Below are positions 20,081 through 31,144 of a stretch of DNA of 64,000 nt, piece by piece. The notes under the pieces are model-generated. The model was not told where the DNA came from. It ran no database searches and worked only from the letters and a program-made list of their open reading frames with translations. The position numbers and the translations under genes were made by a program. How positions within the stretch are numbered: position 1 is the stretch's first letter; the number at the start of each line of letters is the position of its first letter. The DNA comes from Macrothele yani (lineage: Eukaryota; Arthropoda; Arachnida; Araneae; Macrothelidae): the NCBI GenBank assembly GCA_039090855.1, contig CM076991.1:103614021-103678020 (forward strand). The letters run 5' to 3'.

Positions 20081-21590
20081 GTGTATATTTTTTATCAAGT
20101 CCGTTTGGGGATTTTGGAAACATCAGATCAGAAGAAAACAAATTCATATGGTATCACAACTTCATGAGTATTTTTGCAACGATCAGAGAGTCGGATCAGG
20201 GTGTGAAGAGACCGATCTTTGGGGTGACAGGGAACATCGAATCACCGCAAAACTAACTCCCTTGTCTTTATAAACTTATCAAGTATTATTTTGACCATCC
20301 CAGCTTCGATTCAGTGTCGCAAGCTTAAGTCTTTACCAAATCGTTTAGGGGTGATTGACAGCATAGGCTCAGGAAAAAATTAATTCTGTTGGCTTTATAA
20401 GTTTATCAAATATTTTTTCAAAGATTTGGATGAGATTACGGCAACACCACTTCTGATTTTACCAAATACCTTCGTGGTAATTGGAAACATTGGATTAGAA
20501 GATTAATTCCTTTGGCTTTAAAACCATACTAAATATGCTATGGACGATCACGGCGGCAAGACTAGTTCTTCTAGCTTTTCGAAATTTGGGTTAATTGAGA
20601 GCATTGGATCAGGAGATTAATTCCATTGGCTTTAAAACCTCATAATACATTCTTTGGACGATCACGGCGGCAAGACTAGTTCTTCTAGCTTAACAAAATA
20701 CCTGTCGGGTAATTGGAAACATTTGGATTAGCAGATTAATTCCGTTGGCTTTAAACCATATTAAATGTTTTTCGGACGATCACGGCGGCAAGAATAATTC
20801 TTCTAGATCAACGAAATACCTTTGGTGCCCCAAAGGCATTGGAAACATTTGGATCAGGAGATTAATTCCGTTGACTTTAAAAGCACATCAAGTATTCTTC
20901 GGACGATCACGGCGGCAAGACTAGTTCTTCTAGCTTTACGAAATACCTTTGGGATAATTGGAAACATTTGGTTCAGGAGATTAATTCCGTTGACTTTAAA
21001 AGCATATAAAATGTTCTTCGGACGATCACGGCGGCAAGAATAATTCTTCTAGATCAACGAAATACCTTTGGTGCCCCAAAGGCATTGGAAACATTGGATC
21101 AGGAGATTCCCTTGGCTTTAAAAGTACATCAAGTATTCTTCGGACGATCACGGCGGCAAGACTAGTTCTTCTAGCTTTACGAAATACCTTTGGGATAATT
21201 GGAAGCATTTGGTTCAGGAGATTTATTCCGTTGGCTTTAAAACCATATCAAATATTTTTGGTAAAATCACGGTGGCAAGACATTCTCTGAGCTTCATATC
21301 TTTATCATATTTATTTGGGGTGATTGGGTACATTGGTTCAGGACAATGCTCTTGGCTTTATGGCTTTATCAAGTGTTTTTGGAATGATCGGAGAGTTGGA
21401 GCACAGTGCGGCAAGACTAGTTCTTTTAATTTAAAAACCACCTTTGATGTTATTGGGAGCATGGGATCAAGCCAATTATTTTGGATTTACAGAGTTATGA
21501 AGTATTTATCACTTTTATTAATAGCAACTGTAAAATTAAACCAAACGAAATCTTTTTTTACTTTTAACTTTATCAGATACCTTTAGGTTG
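20081..21590 (+). repeat. ~120 bp satellite array with dimeric higher-order pattern
   Basis: The marker gacgatcacggcggcaaga recurs near 20543, 20657, 20775, 20902, 21021 and 21142, spacing 114-127 bp. Better-preserved units alternate between two types: one with cctttggtgccccaaagg (a short palindrome, near 20818 and 21064) and one with cctttgggataattgg. This gives a ~240 bp dimer repeat. Units decay toward both ends (20081-20500 and 21240-21590). Frames running through it, such as 21209-21586, are not genes. Confidence 0.85.
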
Positions 21591-21834
21591 TACTAAAACG
21601 TCGAATCACGACATGAACAACCTCCTTCCCTCCAGAAACGTAGCTGACGAAACTTTTGCAGAAGAACGTCACAGTATTTTTTGATATGGGAACCGAGAAC
21701 TTGCGAACAATATTTTAGCACCAAAGTTACAATAAAGCATGACTGAAAGTATCAATTACCAATCATTTCGAAAAATATTTAGTGTTCAGTGACTTTTGTT
21801 AAAGTTGCCTGTGAAAAAAAACTAATTTGCCTGG
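21591..21834. other. Unassigned spacer
   Basis: AT-rich, nothing recognised. Confidence 0.5.
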
Positions 21835-21965
21835 TGACACAAAATCGAAGCGACATCCTTCTGCTTCGGAGTCAAACGCTTTCGCAATTAAGCTACGCCG
21901 ATGGAATTTATCGCTGCAACTTTGCCGTCTTTACATGTGCTCCATCTTTGTAGTACGTGTCACAT
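21835..21965 (-). repeat. SINE-A copy 3
   Basis: On the minus strand it reads ggcgtagcttaattgcgaaagcg, then gactccgaagc, with the body reaching gtagtacgtgtcac. It matches the copies at 4849 and 5333 but the B-box half is eroded. Confidence 0.6.
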
Positions 21966-22985
21966 GCATTCCTATTAAAGGCTTATGACCGACAGAAAAA
22001 AACAAACAAACAAAAAAAAAAAAAACAGTCAGCCCGGGTCCACTAGGATTCCTCACGTTTTTTATTAATTCGTATTTTTCTTTCTTGCAAATTTCATTCT
22101 TAACGAAAGTTAAATTTGTTTGTGCTACAGAAAATGGTCCGCATACGTAATGAAGGAGACTGTCACTGAGATGAAATATGGTTTCAAAGAAATGATAAAA
22201 AAAAAACATTCTTTTATGATCGTGCAATTCCTTTAGGAAGATGCTATAATGATGCTTGTCATTATGCTTGAGGAAAGCAAAGCAATCCAACAGCAAAAGG
22301 GAATTTTTGTTGAGAAATATCAGCACATCTTGAGCTATCGTAACGTTTCTAAAAATCTCAAATCTTGTGTTTAATGTTATGCATATTATATTTCGCCCAT
22401 GTCGGGAGGGAGGAGGCTCTGTTCCAAGAGAAACACTGAATTGAGTTCATCGCAAGGAATATGCTTTGTTAATTTGCTATCAGAGTACGGTGAAACAAGT
22501 AATCAACAGTTTCATTAGATTACGAGAATGCGATGGCTGCAACTTGGGATTATTTTACATGATATAAGAAGTAAAAGAAATTTATTAGGGATAAGAAACG
22601 TACATCTACACATATGATGAAAAAATTTCACTTCACGCATGACGTATGGACAAACACTTTTTGTATTTTCATCAACTATCGCGCGAGTTCCTCATCGTTG
22701 CTTCGATTATTAGTAATAAAAATACTTCAAACAGGGAGAAGGAACTGTTCTTTTTATGAGAAATCGGGAATTTTTTAAGGTTTCTGAATAAATGAGTCAG
22801 CAGAAAATGGGCAAAAGTTTCTGTTTGTTTTTATAACGAGACGTTTTATAACATTATGAATAGGGTTTTGTTGTACGACGACCACATCACACACAACCTT
22901 TTGCGGAAACATAGTCTCGGGATATACGCCGACCAAAGTATGTTAGTTCTATGGATTTCTACCTTATACCTACCCCAATATTACA
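21966..22985. other. Unassigned spacer
   Basis: About 1 kb of AT-rich sequence with poly-A runs near 22000-22026 and 22196-22206. No gene recognised; the 131-codon frame at 21931-22326 is low in complexity and unsupported. Confidence 0.45.
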
Positions 22986-24570
22986 CAAGTTAGTGAAATC
23001 ATGCAATGCCTTGATTATGATACGCCTTCCAACATACCCGGAATCATTACAAAGCTTATTACTTAAGTTATGAGGATAATGGCTGTGCATTAAATCTCGC
23101 TCCTATGCCCTGACTTTGACCCCATTTCAATTATATTAAACAGAATTGGTTCAATATACCTCCGGAACAACATACTAAAATTTTGTAGCAAGAGAAGCAT
23201 TTTTAATAAAGTTATGAGGATATGGCTGTGAAATAAATCTCGCTCATATGCCCTGATGTTTGACCCCATTTCAATGATACTAAACAGAATTGGTTCAGTA
23301 TACCTCCAGAACAACATACTAAAATTTTGTCGCAAGAGTAGCATTTTTAATCAAGTTATGAGGATATGGCTGTGAAATAAATCTCGCTCCTATGCCAAGA
23401 TCTTTGACCCCATTTCAATTATATTAAACAGAATTGGTTCAGTATATCTCCGGAACAACATACTAAAATTTTGTCGCAAGAGAAGCATTTTTAATCAAGT
23501 TATGAGGATGTGGCTGTGAAATAAATCTCGCTCCTATGCCAAGATCTTTGACCCCATTTCAATTATATTAAACAGAATTGGTTCAGTATACCTCCGGAAC
23601 AACATACTAAAATTTTGTCGCAAGAGAAGCATTTTTAGTCAATTTATGAGGATAATGGCTGTGGAATAAATCTCGCTCCTATGCCCTGATCTTTGACCCC
23701 ATTTCAATGATATTAAACAGAATCGGTTCAGTATACCTACGGAACAACATACCAAAATTTTGTCGCAAGAGAAGCATTTTTAGTCAAGTTATGAGGATAA
23801 TGGCTGTGGAATAAATCTTGCTCCTATGCCGTGATCTTTGACCCCATTTCAATTATTAAACAGAATTGGTTTAGTATACCTCCGGTACAATATACTAAAA
23901 TTTTGTCGTAAGAGAAGCCTTTTTAATCAAGTTATGAGGATATGGCTGTGAAATAAATCTCGCTCCTATGCCCTGATGTTTGACCCCATTTCAATTATAT
24001 TAAACAGAATTGGTTCAGTATACCTCCGGAACAACATACTAAAATTTTGTCGCAAGAGAAGCATTTTTAATCAAGTTATGAGGATATGGCTGTGAAATAA
24101 ATTTCGCTCCTATGCACTGATCTTTGACCCCATTTCAAGGATATTTAACAGAATTGGTTTAGTATACCTCCGGAACAACATACTAAAATTTTTTTGTAAG
24201 AGAAGCCTTTTTAATCAAGTTATGAGGATATGGCTGTGAAATAAATCTCGCTTCTATGCCCTGATGTTTGACCCCATTTCAATTATATTAAACAGAATTG
24301 GTTCAGTATACCTCCGGAACAACATACTAAAATTTTGTCGCAAGAGAAGCATTTATAGTCAAGTTATAAGGATAATGGCTGTGGAATAAATCTCGCTCCT
24401 ATGCCCAGATCTTTGACCCCATGTCAATGATATTAAACAGAATCGGTTCAGTATACCTCCGGAACAACATACTAAAATTTTGTCTCAAGAGAAGCATTTT
24501 TATTCAAGTTATGAGGATAATGGGTGTGGAATAAATCTAGATCCTGTGCCCTGACCTTTACGAATAAATT
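22986..24570 (+). mobile_element. HINE copy 3: leader plus long ~144 bp array, 3' end missing
   Basis: Begins acaagttagtgaaatcatgc, then about ten core units with the markers tttgaccccatttcaat, ttggttcagtatacctccgg and aaaattttgtcgcaagagaagc. All units are of the first core type and are very similar, implying local homogenisation. The array stops at cctgaccttta near 24560 without the gttggaaagcgta terminus. Confidence 0.7.
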
Positions 24571-25213
24571 TGGATCCTGTGCCCTGACCCGTACGGGGGA
24601 GGCGGGGCGGGGCGGGGCGTTCATGTATTTTCAGGGGCTAAATACCACCGATAATATGCCTGAATACATCGCTGGTTTTAAGTGTCCTTGACGTGGAACT
24701 GATGTAAACATATGTCAGGATTCCCTGGGGATAGTGATCTTAAGGGAATTTTGTCTATCACGTGCCTATGAAGATCAACAGTTCAGTCCCGGTCTTTTTT
24801 TATTTTTTTTTAGATGAGAAGATATTTGATACTTTGAGCCCGTAGTCCAGACCATGCCGCCTGCAAATACTGACTATGCGTCATCTTCTAATGTTTCCTA
24901 GTGAATTTATGTTTCCTCGTCCATTTGTCGTCTCATTGCGTCTGAGGATGGGTACTTGATGGCAGAACTGGAAAGATCTAACGATTTTTAAGGTACTTCA
25001 TCAGTAATTAAAGTTTTATCTTATCGTGACTTTTTCTACTGTATCATGCTCAGATGGTTATTTTCCAGCGTTTCTCGTGGCAATTTAGCACGAGTTACCT
25101 ATTCTTTTGGATGGAGTATATAGCATCCAATTGAGAGCTGTGGACGAAAACGAGCATTCTAAAATTTATATCACCGGATGCATTTTAAAAACCCGCCTGG
25201 CTGAACATACGTA
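24571..25213. other. Spacer with G-rich tract
   Basis: 24594-24620 reads tacgggggaggcggggcggggcgggg in effect, with four or more runs of at least four G, a candidate G-quadruplex. The remaining sequence is unassigned. Confidence 0.5.
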
Positions 25214-25708
25214 CAAAGGGCATCCTGAAAGTAATGCCTCGTCCCTCATAAGATTTTTATTTGTAGCAACAAAAATGTGAAACTTGGTGGTAAAATACTT
25301 GGACATATTGCTAATAATGCTAGCCTATTCAAAGTATCGTCCATCACTTTCAATACATTTCCGCCATCTTTGAACCCATTGGTAAAATCCATTTTGGAAA
25401 AATTCCTGAGGCTGTCGTTTCACCCATGAGTTCACAGCCAGTTTAACGACTGTCACATCGTCGGAACGTTCCCCACGAAAGATATTTCCCAAAGGGGCAA
25501 ACAGGTAAAAGTATGAGGGAGCCAAATCAGAAAGGCATCACCGTCCACCCCATTTTGGCAATAGCTTGTGAAGTCTCCATTGAGGTGTGGGGATGTACGT
25601 TATCATGGTGTAAAACAACACTATGAAGTGGAATGCCACGTCTTTTCCTTCTGATAGCTTCCTTTAGTTTCTTTGATGTCTGCACATAGTGAGCACTGTT
25701 TATTGTTG
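25214..25708 (-). mobile_element. mariner relic, 3' half
   Basis: The left terminal end caaagggcatcctgaaagta follows a TA at 25212-25213. The matching right end was not found and coding sequence starts abruptly near 25708, so the N-terminal half is lost. Confidence 0.65.
25325..25708 (-). pseudogene. mariner transposase C-terminal fragment
   Basis: Reads SKKLKEAIRRKRRG, then VVLHHDNVHPHTSMETSQAI (second catalytic Asp). After one stop and a frame change comes MAPSYFYLFAPLGNIFRGER, where the usual LAPSDFHLF has lost its third catalytic Asp to Tyr. It ends WVQRWRKCIESDGRYFE. Standard mariner C-terminal layout; inactive. Confidence 0.8.
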
Positions 25709-25971
25709 CACGCCTGTAAAATGCTCTTTCAGAGAGACCGGAGTTCTAATTTAGAAGACCACGCCTTCACATGGCCACGTTACTGTATTCCTTTCCCTGC
25801 GTGCTATCGATTTCCCAACAGATTGTTGAGCCTGCTTGCAGGTGATTTGACACCTCATTATGATGATATGGTCTATTATGAAACTTATAACCCGTGCACA
25901 GACATTCCTAGATATTTAAAATCAGAAGATGAGCCCATTGTGGAGCTCGAAATATCTCATGTTGCTTTTCT
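25709..25971. other. Unassigned spacer
   Basis: A 112-codon open frame (25673-26011) overlaps this region but runs into the SINE and has no recognised domain. Confidence 0.4.
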
Positions 25972-26186
25972 GCCGCCCCGGTGGCGCAGTGGTCTAAGCG
26001 ATGGTTTCTGATCATTCGTCCGAAAGGTGTGCGGGTTCGAATCCCGGTGAGGCATGGATGTCGGTTTGTCTTACGGCGCTGGCTCTCTCCCTTCCGTGGA
26101 ACCAGTGGCCCTGAATTAGGGTCGGGCGACTGCTTATAGCCCATGGAGTTGCTTACGGTGGTCGTTAAACCTCCAATAGAAAAAAA
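25972..26186 (+). repeat. SINE-B copy 3
   Basis: Starts gccgccccggtggcgcagtg, with intact box A (tggcgcagtggt) and B box (gggttcgaatcc), full body, and a short A-rich end (caatagaaaaaa). Confidence 0.9.
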
Positions 26187-26499
26187 TGTCCCGTTTTGTT
26201 AACCTGTATCTATTTTAAACTTTTAGTAATGTTATGTTAAGTCGTAAGGATTACGCTCCTGTTGAGTTTTTTATCGTGTGGAAACGAAGTACCCATTTGA
26301 TACAGGACTTTGTTGATTATTGGGAAATTCCTGAACAGAATGCTGTCATTAAATGCAAACTTTTAGCTTCGAAATTATTAAAAATCCATATGAAATAGAC
26401 TTTGAGTGTCAGCATGCGTTTCCATATCAGTTGCGCGTGTTCGCACTTTTTTACGACATGAATGTTCTTTTTTCTTGATGTGGCATTTGTAGTTTCAAC
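26187..26499. other. Unassigned spacer
   Basis: AT-rich; no gene or repeat recognised. Confidence 0.45.
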
Positions 26500-26595
26500 G
26501 TTAGCCATCTTGGTAAGGTGGGGTACAATGCGTTAGCCATCTTGGTAAGGTGGGGTACGATGCGTTAGCCATCTTGGTAAGGTGAGGTACGATGC
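26500..26595 (+). repeat. 32 bp tandem repeat, three units
   Basis: gttagccatcttggtaaggt plus ggggtacgatgc repeats at 26500, 26532 and 26564 with one or two changes per unit. A fourth start (gttagc at 26596) leads directly into a degenerate SINE-B. Confidence 0.9.
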
Positions 26596-26797
26596 GTTAG
26601 CTTCTAAGCATTCGTCCGAGATCGGTCCGGATTCGAATCGTGGGTGAAGCATTGATCCTAAGTTTGCCCTACGAAAATGGCTCTTTCCCCTCCCTGGAAC
26701 CAGTGGCTTCAAATTAGGGACCAGCGACTACTTATGGCCTATGTTCACGGTAGTCGTTGACTCTCGCCAACCCAAACCACCTAACCAAAAGAAAAAA
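26596..26797 (+). repeat. SINE-B copy 4, degenerate
   Basis: Box A is lost to the tandem repeat, the B-box remnant is ggattcgaatcg, and the body (ctccctggaaccagtggc, tcaaattagggac) and A-rich end are recognisable. Older than the neighbouring copy. Confidence 0.75.
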
Positions 26798-27149
26798 CGA
26801 GGACTCAATATTACACTTTTTTCTTTTATGCACACATAATACGAGAGAAAGTCGGTAAATCAGTTACAAGCAGCTATGGATAGCTGATAATAGTAGTTAT
26901 TATTTTCTAAAGGTGTCATTAGATGGCAGCTCAATCCAGTTTATTTGTAGCTCAACGTAGCAGACGCTAGGTATTACATACGCATGCCCAGCTGAGATTG
27001 TAAATGGCGACCATGCTCGAGGAGTGTACGATCGAAAAGTAACGTGCTGAAGTACATTTTCTTCGGGCATAAGAGGTTCCTGCTAAGAAAACGGTGAAAA
27101 ATGTTTGTCATGTAAAGTGATGCACGACTGGGTAGATAAATTCTCACAA

Positions 27150-27821
27150 CAGGCATGTCTACGCCCGGGGCAACCATAAAATATTGCGCCCCCATCTGCA
27201 TTTCCCTCTGATGTAAATATATTACCGATTTAACAGTTCTCTCTCTCTCTCTCTTTCTCCCTCTGAAGTCAATATTGATGTCATATCAAACTGTGGCTGT
27301 TTGCACAACTTTTGCTAACTGCTTCGGAGTTTAGAACTTCGGTACCACATCAAAACAACCTAATGCAGTTGTCAGTCGAGGCTGAAAGCCATGGCAGTTA
27401 TCGAATATCCCCCAGAGAATCCTCAAAAATGTGAACTACATCATTATCCCGCAACGTACCCAACTAAAGAAAAACTGCAGGCTCCATTGTTGTCGACGAA
27501 GGCTGTGGTTCTTCTTTGGTTGAAAGGACTATACAATCGCACCTTTATTCTCTAATGTAAGTAACTAGCATCGCCTAAATACAGTATTTTGAAGAAATGC
27601 GGATTTCACGCTGTAAAGGCTACCGAAACTGGCGACCCATACTATGAGCAAATTCTGTAAATGGGCACATTACAAAGTATGGTGCTGGAAACATGTACCA
27701 CAAACTGGTGCAAAAGTTTTAATTACGGTTTTAATCAGGTTGCAAGCAGCGATTTTTGCGCCCTCTCTTGAGCTGTGCCAGGGGCAGCCACCTCGCCATC
27801 CCCGCGTTGGTTACGCCTCTG
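27150..27821. mobile_element. Non-autonomous hAT copy 2 (672 bp)
   Basis: Flanked by tctcacaa (27142-27149) and tctctcaa (27822-27829), an 8 bp duplication with one change. Right end ...ggttacgcctctg reads cagaggcgtaacc in reverse, matching the CAGNGGCGTAAC end of copy 1; the left end is eroded (caggcatgtctacg). The interior matches copy 1 without its large CT expansion; a short CT tract remains at 27238-27270. Confidence 0.85.
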
Positions 27822-28220
27822 TCTCTCAAGAACGCTCAAAAGTCGCTGATGAAGACAGACCTGGTCATTAGGGTGGGTCGAAAAAACCTAAAATGCTCTG
27901 ATCAAAATGCCCTACCGGGGAGAAGTTGTGAGTATGCACAACTAAGAATTGTGTGAAATATTTTTTGAATCTTGGGCTCTGACCAGAGGCTCCAAGTTTT
28001 GAAATTTCACAAAAAAAACCCATGAAATTTTCAAGTGTCCGTCGAAATTCCAGAACTACTCTGATCAAAATGCTCTAATGCAGAAAGGGTTTTAATAACC
28101 ATAAATAACAAACGTATAAAGTATTATTCTAATCAGTTAATTTATTCGGCTCTGACCAAAGGTTCGACATTTCAAAATTTTACATAAAAAACGCGAAATG
28201 TATTGCAATAATACACTGGC

Positions 28221-28770
28221 GTTCACGCTCCCTATCAGTCAATCCAGCCATCCTGTCTTTGTCTACCCTACTCAGAATGAACTTGGCCGCCGTTGCGTAT
28301 TACTAAAAGTCAAACAGTGAAAGATATGGTTGAAAAGTTTAGGCATGGAGCATATACAACACTTTTTGATATAGCAGCTTGCAAGGGCTCAGATATAAAT
28401 AAATGCACTTGCTCCTCAGTGAATGAATTCCTAGCCAAAGAACGACTGTTTCTTGTGGATCAGAAATCAACCAGGAAATGTTACATAGGTGCCGTTGATC
28501 TTATCAAAACACAAAAGCTCCAAAAGCGAATCAAGAGAAAATTACAAGATTCTGCTCTTTCCAGAAAACAGGAGGTTGCGTGGGTTTCCAGTGGGAATGA
28601 CGACGACGATCCAACTGAAAGGGAAGCCGAATTAGTTTCTGACGAAGGAACATATGATTTTTATCTCCCCAGTACCAGTAAGCCAACTCAATCGCCTTCT
28701 CAATCCCAGTTCATTCTGAGGAGAGTAGACCAAGACAGTATGGCTGGATTGGCTGAGAGGGAGCGTTCTC
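28221..28770. repeat. 62 bp inverted repeat bracketing the internal ORF
   Basis: 28221-28282 is the reverse complement of 28709-28770 at roughly 53 of 62 positions. The right arm encodes the last residues of the ORF (ILRRVDQDSMAGLAERERS), so the left arm is an inverted copy of the same gene end. This implies an inverted duplication of the element's gene, with most of one copy deleted. Confidence 0.8.
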
Positions 28771-28781
28771 GAGATCGATGA
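28293..28781 (+). CDS. Uncharacterised transposon-borne protein, 162 residues
   Basis: The frame is open from ATG to TGA without interruption, the only such non-LINE frame here of convincing composition. The N-terminal part has FDIAACKGSDINKCTCS (three Cys in a CxxxxxxxCxC-like spacing), then FLVDQKSTRKCYIGAVDLIK and a basic stretch KLQKRIKRK. The middle is acidic (NDDDDPTEREAE), followed by a Ser/Pro-rich region. From memory this resembles a family of uncharacterised proteins in cnidarian and arthropod genomes with an LFDIAACKC motif followed by FLxDQR..RKMxIG; this is unverified. It lies inside the 8 bp-TSD element, between inverted copies of its own 3' end. No catalytic motif is seen. It may be an accessory protein or the N-terminus of a longer, truncated one. 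The start could lie further upstream, because MRITKSQTV begins right after the inverted repeat. Confidence 0.5.
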   Translation: MRITKSQTVKDMVEKFRHGAYTTLFDIAACKGSDINKCTCSSVNEFLAKERLFLVDQKSTRKCYIGAVDLIKTQKLQKRIKRKLQDSALSRKQEVAWVSSGNDDDDPTEREAELVSDEGTYDFYLPSTSKPTQSPSQSQFILRRVDQDSMAGLAERERSRDR

Positions 28782-28785
28782 AATT

Positions 28786-29310
28786 ATACTTATAAATTTG
28801 AAATAATACTTATAAATTTAAAATACTTATAAATCTAAAATACTTATAAATTTGAAATTATACTTATAAATTTAAAATACTTATAAATTTGAAATTTTAC
28901 TTATAAATTATACCTATAAATTTATTATAATTATAAATTCATATAAATTTGAAATTATACTTATATTTATACTTATAAATTCATATAAATTTGAAATTAT
29001 ACTTATATTTATACTTATACTACTTATAAATTTATATAAATTTGAAATTATACTTATATTTATACTTATAATACTTATAAATTTATATAAATTTGAAATA
29101 TAATAATACTTATACATTTATTAATTTGAAATGTAATAAGTATTACTATATTTCAAATAAGTATTATATATTTCAAATATTATATATGAATATATTATAT
29201 ATTTATATGATATATACATATATAATATTTGAAATATATAATATATATATAATATTATATATCATTGTTTTTGTTATTATTAATATATATAATATTATAT
29301 ATGTGTATAT
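28786..29310. repeat. AT-rich tandem repeat, left block
   Basis: Repeats of acttataaatttgaaattat with variable spacing, passing into TA-rich sequence near the LINE 3' end. The same motif resumes at 32493, beyond the LINE, so the LINE inserted into one array. Confidence 0.9.
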
Positions 29311-29323
29311 ATCATCATCATTG

Positions 29324-31144
29324 TCAACCATTATCAATCCACTGCTGGACGAAGGTCTCCCCAAGTTTCCTCCACAACGGTCTGTCTTGTGCCAGTCTCC
29401 TCCATGTCACCCCTGCATACTTTCGAATTTCATCCACCCATCTCCAATGTGGTCTTCTTCTGGGTCTTTTCCTGTCCCTTGGAATCCAATCTAAAATTTC
29501 GGCTGTCCATCGATGATCTGTCCTTCTGGCAGTATGTCCAGCCCATTGCCATTTCAGGGATTTAACTCTGATCATGATGTCTTCCACTCTTGTCATTTTT
29601 CGGATCCACGAGTTCCTCTTCTTATCTCTCCTGGTTACACCAAGCATGCACCTCTCCATGCTGCTTTGAGTTGTCTGCAGCCTTTGTATGTCTCTTTTAG
29701 TTAAGGTCCACGTCTCTGCACCATACGTAAGCACTGGAAGGATGCATTGATCAAACACTTTTCTTTTAAGACATAATGGCATATTGCTCTTGAAAATTAT
29801 GCTGTTTCTTCCAAAAGCTCTCCAGGCAAGTTTTGTACGCCGATTAATTTCTTCATCAATGTGACCCTCACTTGATATCTGCTGTCCAAGATAAACGTAC
29901 GTGTCTGTTATCTCCAGCTTTTCTCCATCAATCGATAAATCTTCATTTCTTGTAAAAGCATTGAACATCACTTTTGTCTTCTGAAAGTTCATTTTTAATC
30001 CCACTTCTTTACTCTTGTCAGCAAGTTCCTGGATCATACTCTGCAGCTCTGATGGGGTAGTTGCAAAAATGACTACGTCATCAGCAAAACGAAGGTGGGT
30101 TAGATAATCTCCATTAATCTTTATCCCCTTGTTTTCCCAGCTCAGCGACTGAAAAACACCCTCCAATGTGGCATTAAAGAGCTTCGGAGATATGGTGTCA
30201 CCTTGTCTCACTCCCTTTCCAATTTTTACGTGTGTTGTATTTTCAAACAGCCTAATCTTTGCATTTGCATTTTCATAGATGTTATTAATAATATTAATGT
30301 ATGCATCTTCAATACCGCAGGTTTTCAGAGCCATTGTAACTGCTGATGCTTTCACCGAATCAAAGGCTTTTTCATAATCGATAAAAGCCATGCACAATGG
30401 AAGTTCATATTCCCTCGCTCTTTCAATTAGTTCTCTCAGCACGTGGATATGATCTATTGTGCTGTAGCCACTCCTGAATCCAGCTTGTTCTCTCGGTTGA
30501 GCCATGTCTAGTGCTACCTTCAAGCGGTGTGAAAGAACTTTAGTGAAGATTTTATAAACTACTGATAGGAGGCTGATAGGTCTGTAGTTTCCGAGATCCT
30601 CAATGTCACCTTTCTTATGTAGCAGGATCATTGTAGCGGTGTTCCAATCCTCAGGAATCTTTCCTTCATTAAGGCATCGAGTGAAAATTTGGGCGAGTAC
30701 TGTTTCGATTTCTCCACTTGCTTCTTGTATGATGTCTACAGTAATTCCATCTTCTCCTGGAGCTTTTCCTCGCTTCATGTTCTTGACTGCATGTGCAACT
30801 TCTGCTGGAAGGACTGGAGGAACTCTGGTACTGGTATCTTTCATGATGTCTGGAGTGCATATATCATCCCTTTCATATAATTTGGAGTAGAAATCTTTCA
30901 CTCTTGTCAAAATTTCGCCTCTATTTCTTGTTACAGAACCATCTTCTTTTCTCAGTGCCATAATCTGTTTTCTTCCCTTACTGAGATGTCCCTTTGCTAT
31001 CTTTAGGCTTTGGTTGTTTTCAATTGCTTTCCTCACTAGTTCACAGTTGAATTTCCTTACGTCTTCAGTGATACTTTTTCGTACTGTCTTGCATAGCTCT
31101 ATATATTCCACTTTGGAAGTCACATCTTCTTTAGTTGTCCTCAT
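29324..31144 (-). CDS. RTE LINE reverse transcriptase frame, 606 residues
   Basis: RNA-dependent DNA polymerase for target-primed integration. The first ~120 residues connect to the endonuclease (KAIENNQSLKIAKGHLSKGR). The RT domain covers roughly residues 120-380: VKNMKRGKAPGEDGI, NYRPISLLSVVYKIFTKVL, AFIDYEKAFDSV (motif A, Asp), GVRQGDTISPKLFN (motif B), LRFADDVVIFA (motif C, FADD), VGLKMNFQKTKVMF (motif D). The C-terminus has QRLQTTQSSMERCMLG and a basic KWQWAGHTARR region ending FVQQWIDNG. No internal stop. The ATG overlaps the stop of the endonuclease frame as ATGA, and a one-base loss in the preceding A-run would explain the split, so this probably begins mid-protein rather than at a true start. 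Confidence 0.9.
   Translation of the reverse strand: MRTTKEDVTSKVEYIELCKTVRKSITEDVRKFNCELVRKAIENNQSLKIAKGHLSKGRKQIMALRKEDGSVTRNRGEILTRVKDFYSKLYERDDICTPDIMKDTSTRVPPVLPAEVAHAVKNMKRGKAPGEDGITVDIIQEASGEIETVLAQIFTRCLNEGKIPEDWNTATMILLHKKGDIEDLGNYRPISLLSVVYKIFTKVLSHRLKVALDMAQPREQAGFRSGYSTIDHIHVLRELIERAREYELPLCMAFIDYEKAFDSVKASAVTMALKTCGIEDAYINIINNIYENANAKIRLFENTTHVKIGKGVRQGDTISPKLFNATLEGVFQSLSWENKGIKINGDYLTHLRFADDVVIFATTPSELQSMIQELADKSKEVGLKMNFQKTKVMFNAFTRNEDLSIDGEKLEITDTYVYLGQQISSEGHIDEEINRRTKLAWRAFGRNSIIFKSNMPLCLKRKVFDQCILPVLTYGAETWTLTKRDIQRLQTTQSSMERCMLGVTRRDKKRNSWIRKMTRVEDIMIRVKSLKWQWAGHTARRTDHRWTAEILDWIPRDRKRPRRRPHWRWVDEIRKYAGVTWRRLAQDRPLWRKLGETFVQQWIDNG

Noticed and set aside
20081..21590. Satellite frames such as 21209-21586 as coding
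   Set aside because: Fully explained by the ~120 bp tandem repeat.
25972..26060. tRNA gene with clear A and B boxes
   Set aside because: It is the head of SINE-B, present ten times with a shared non-tRNA body and A-tail.
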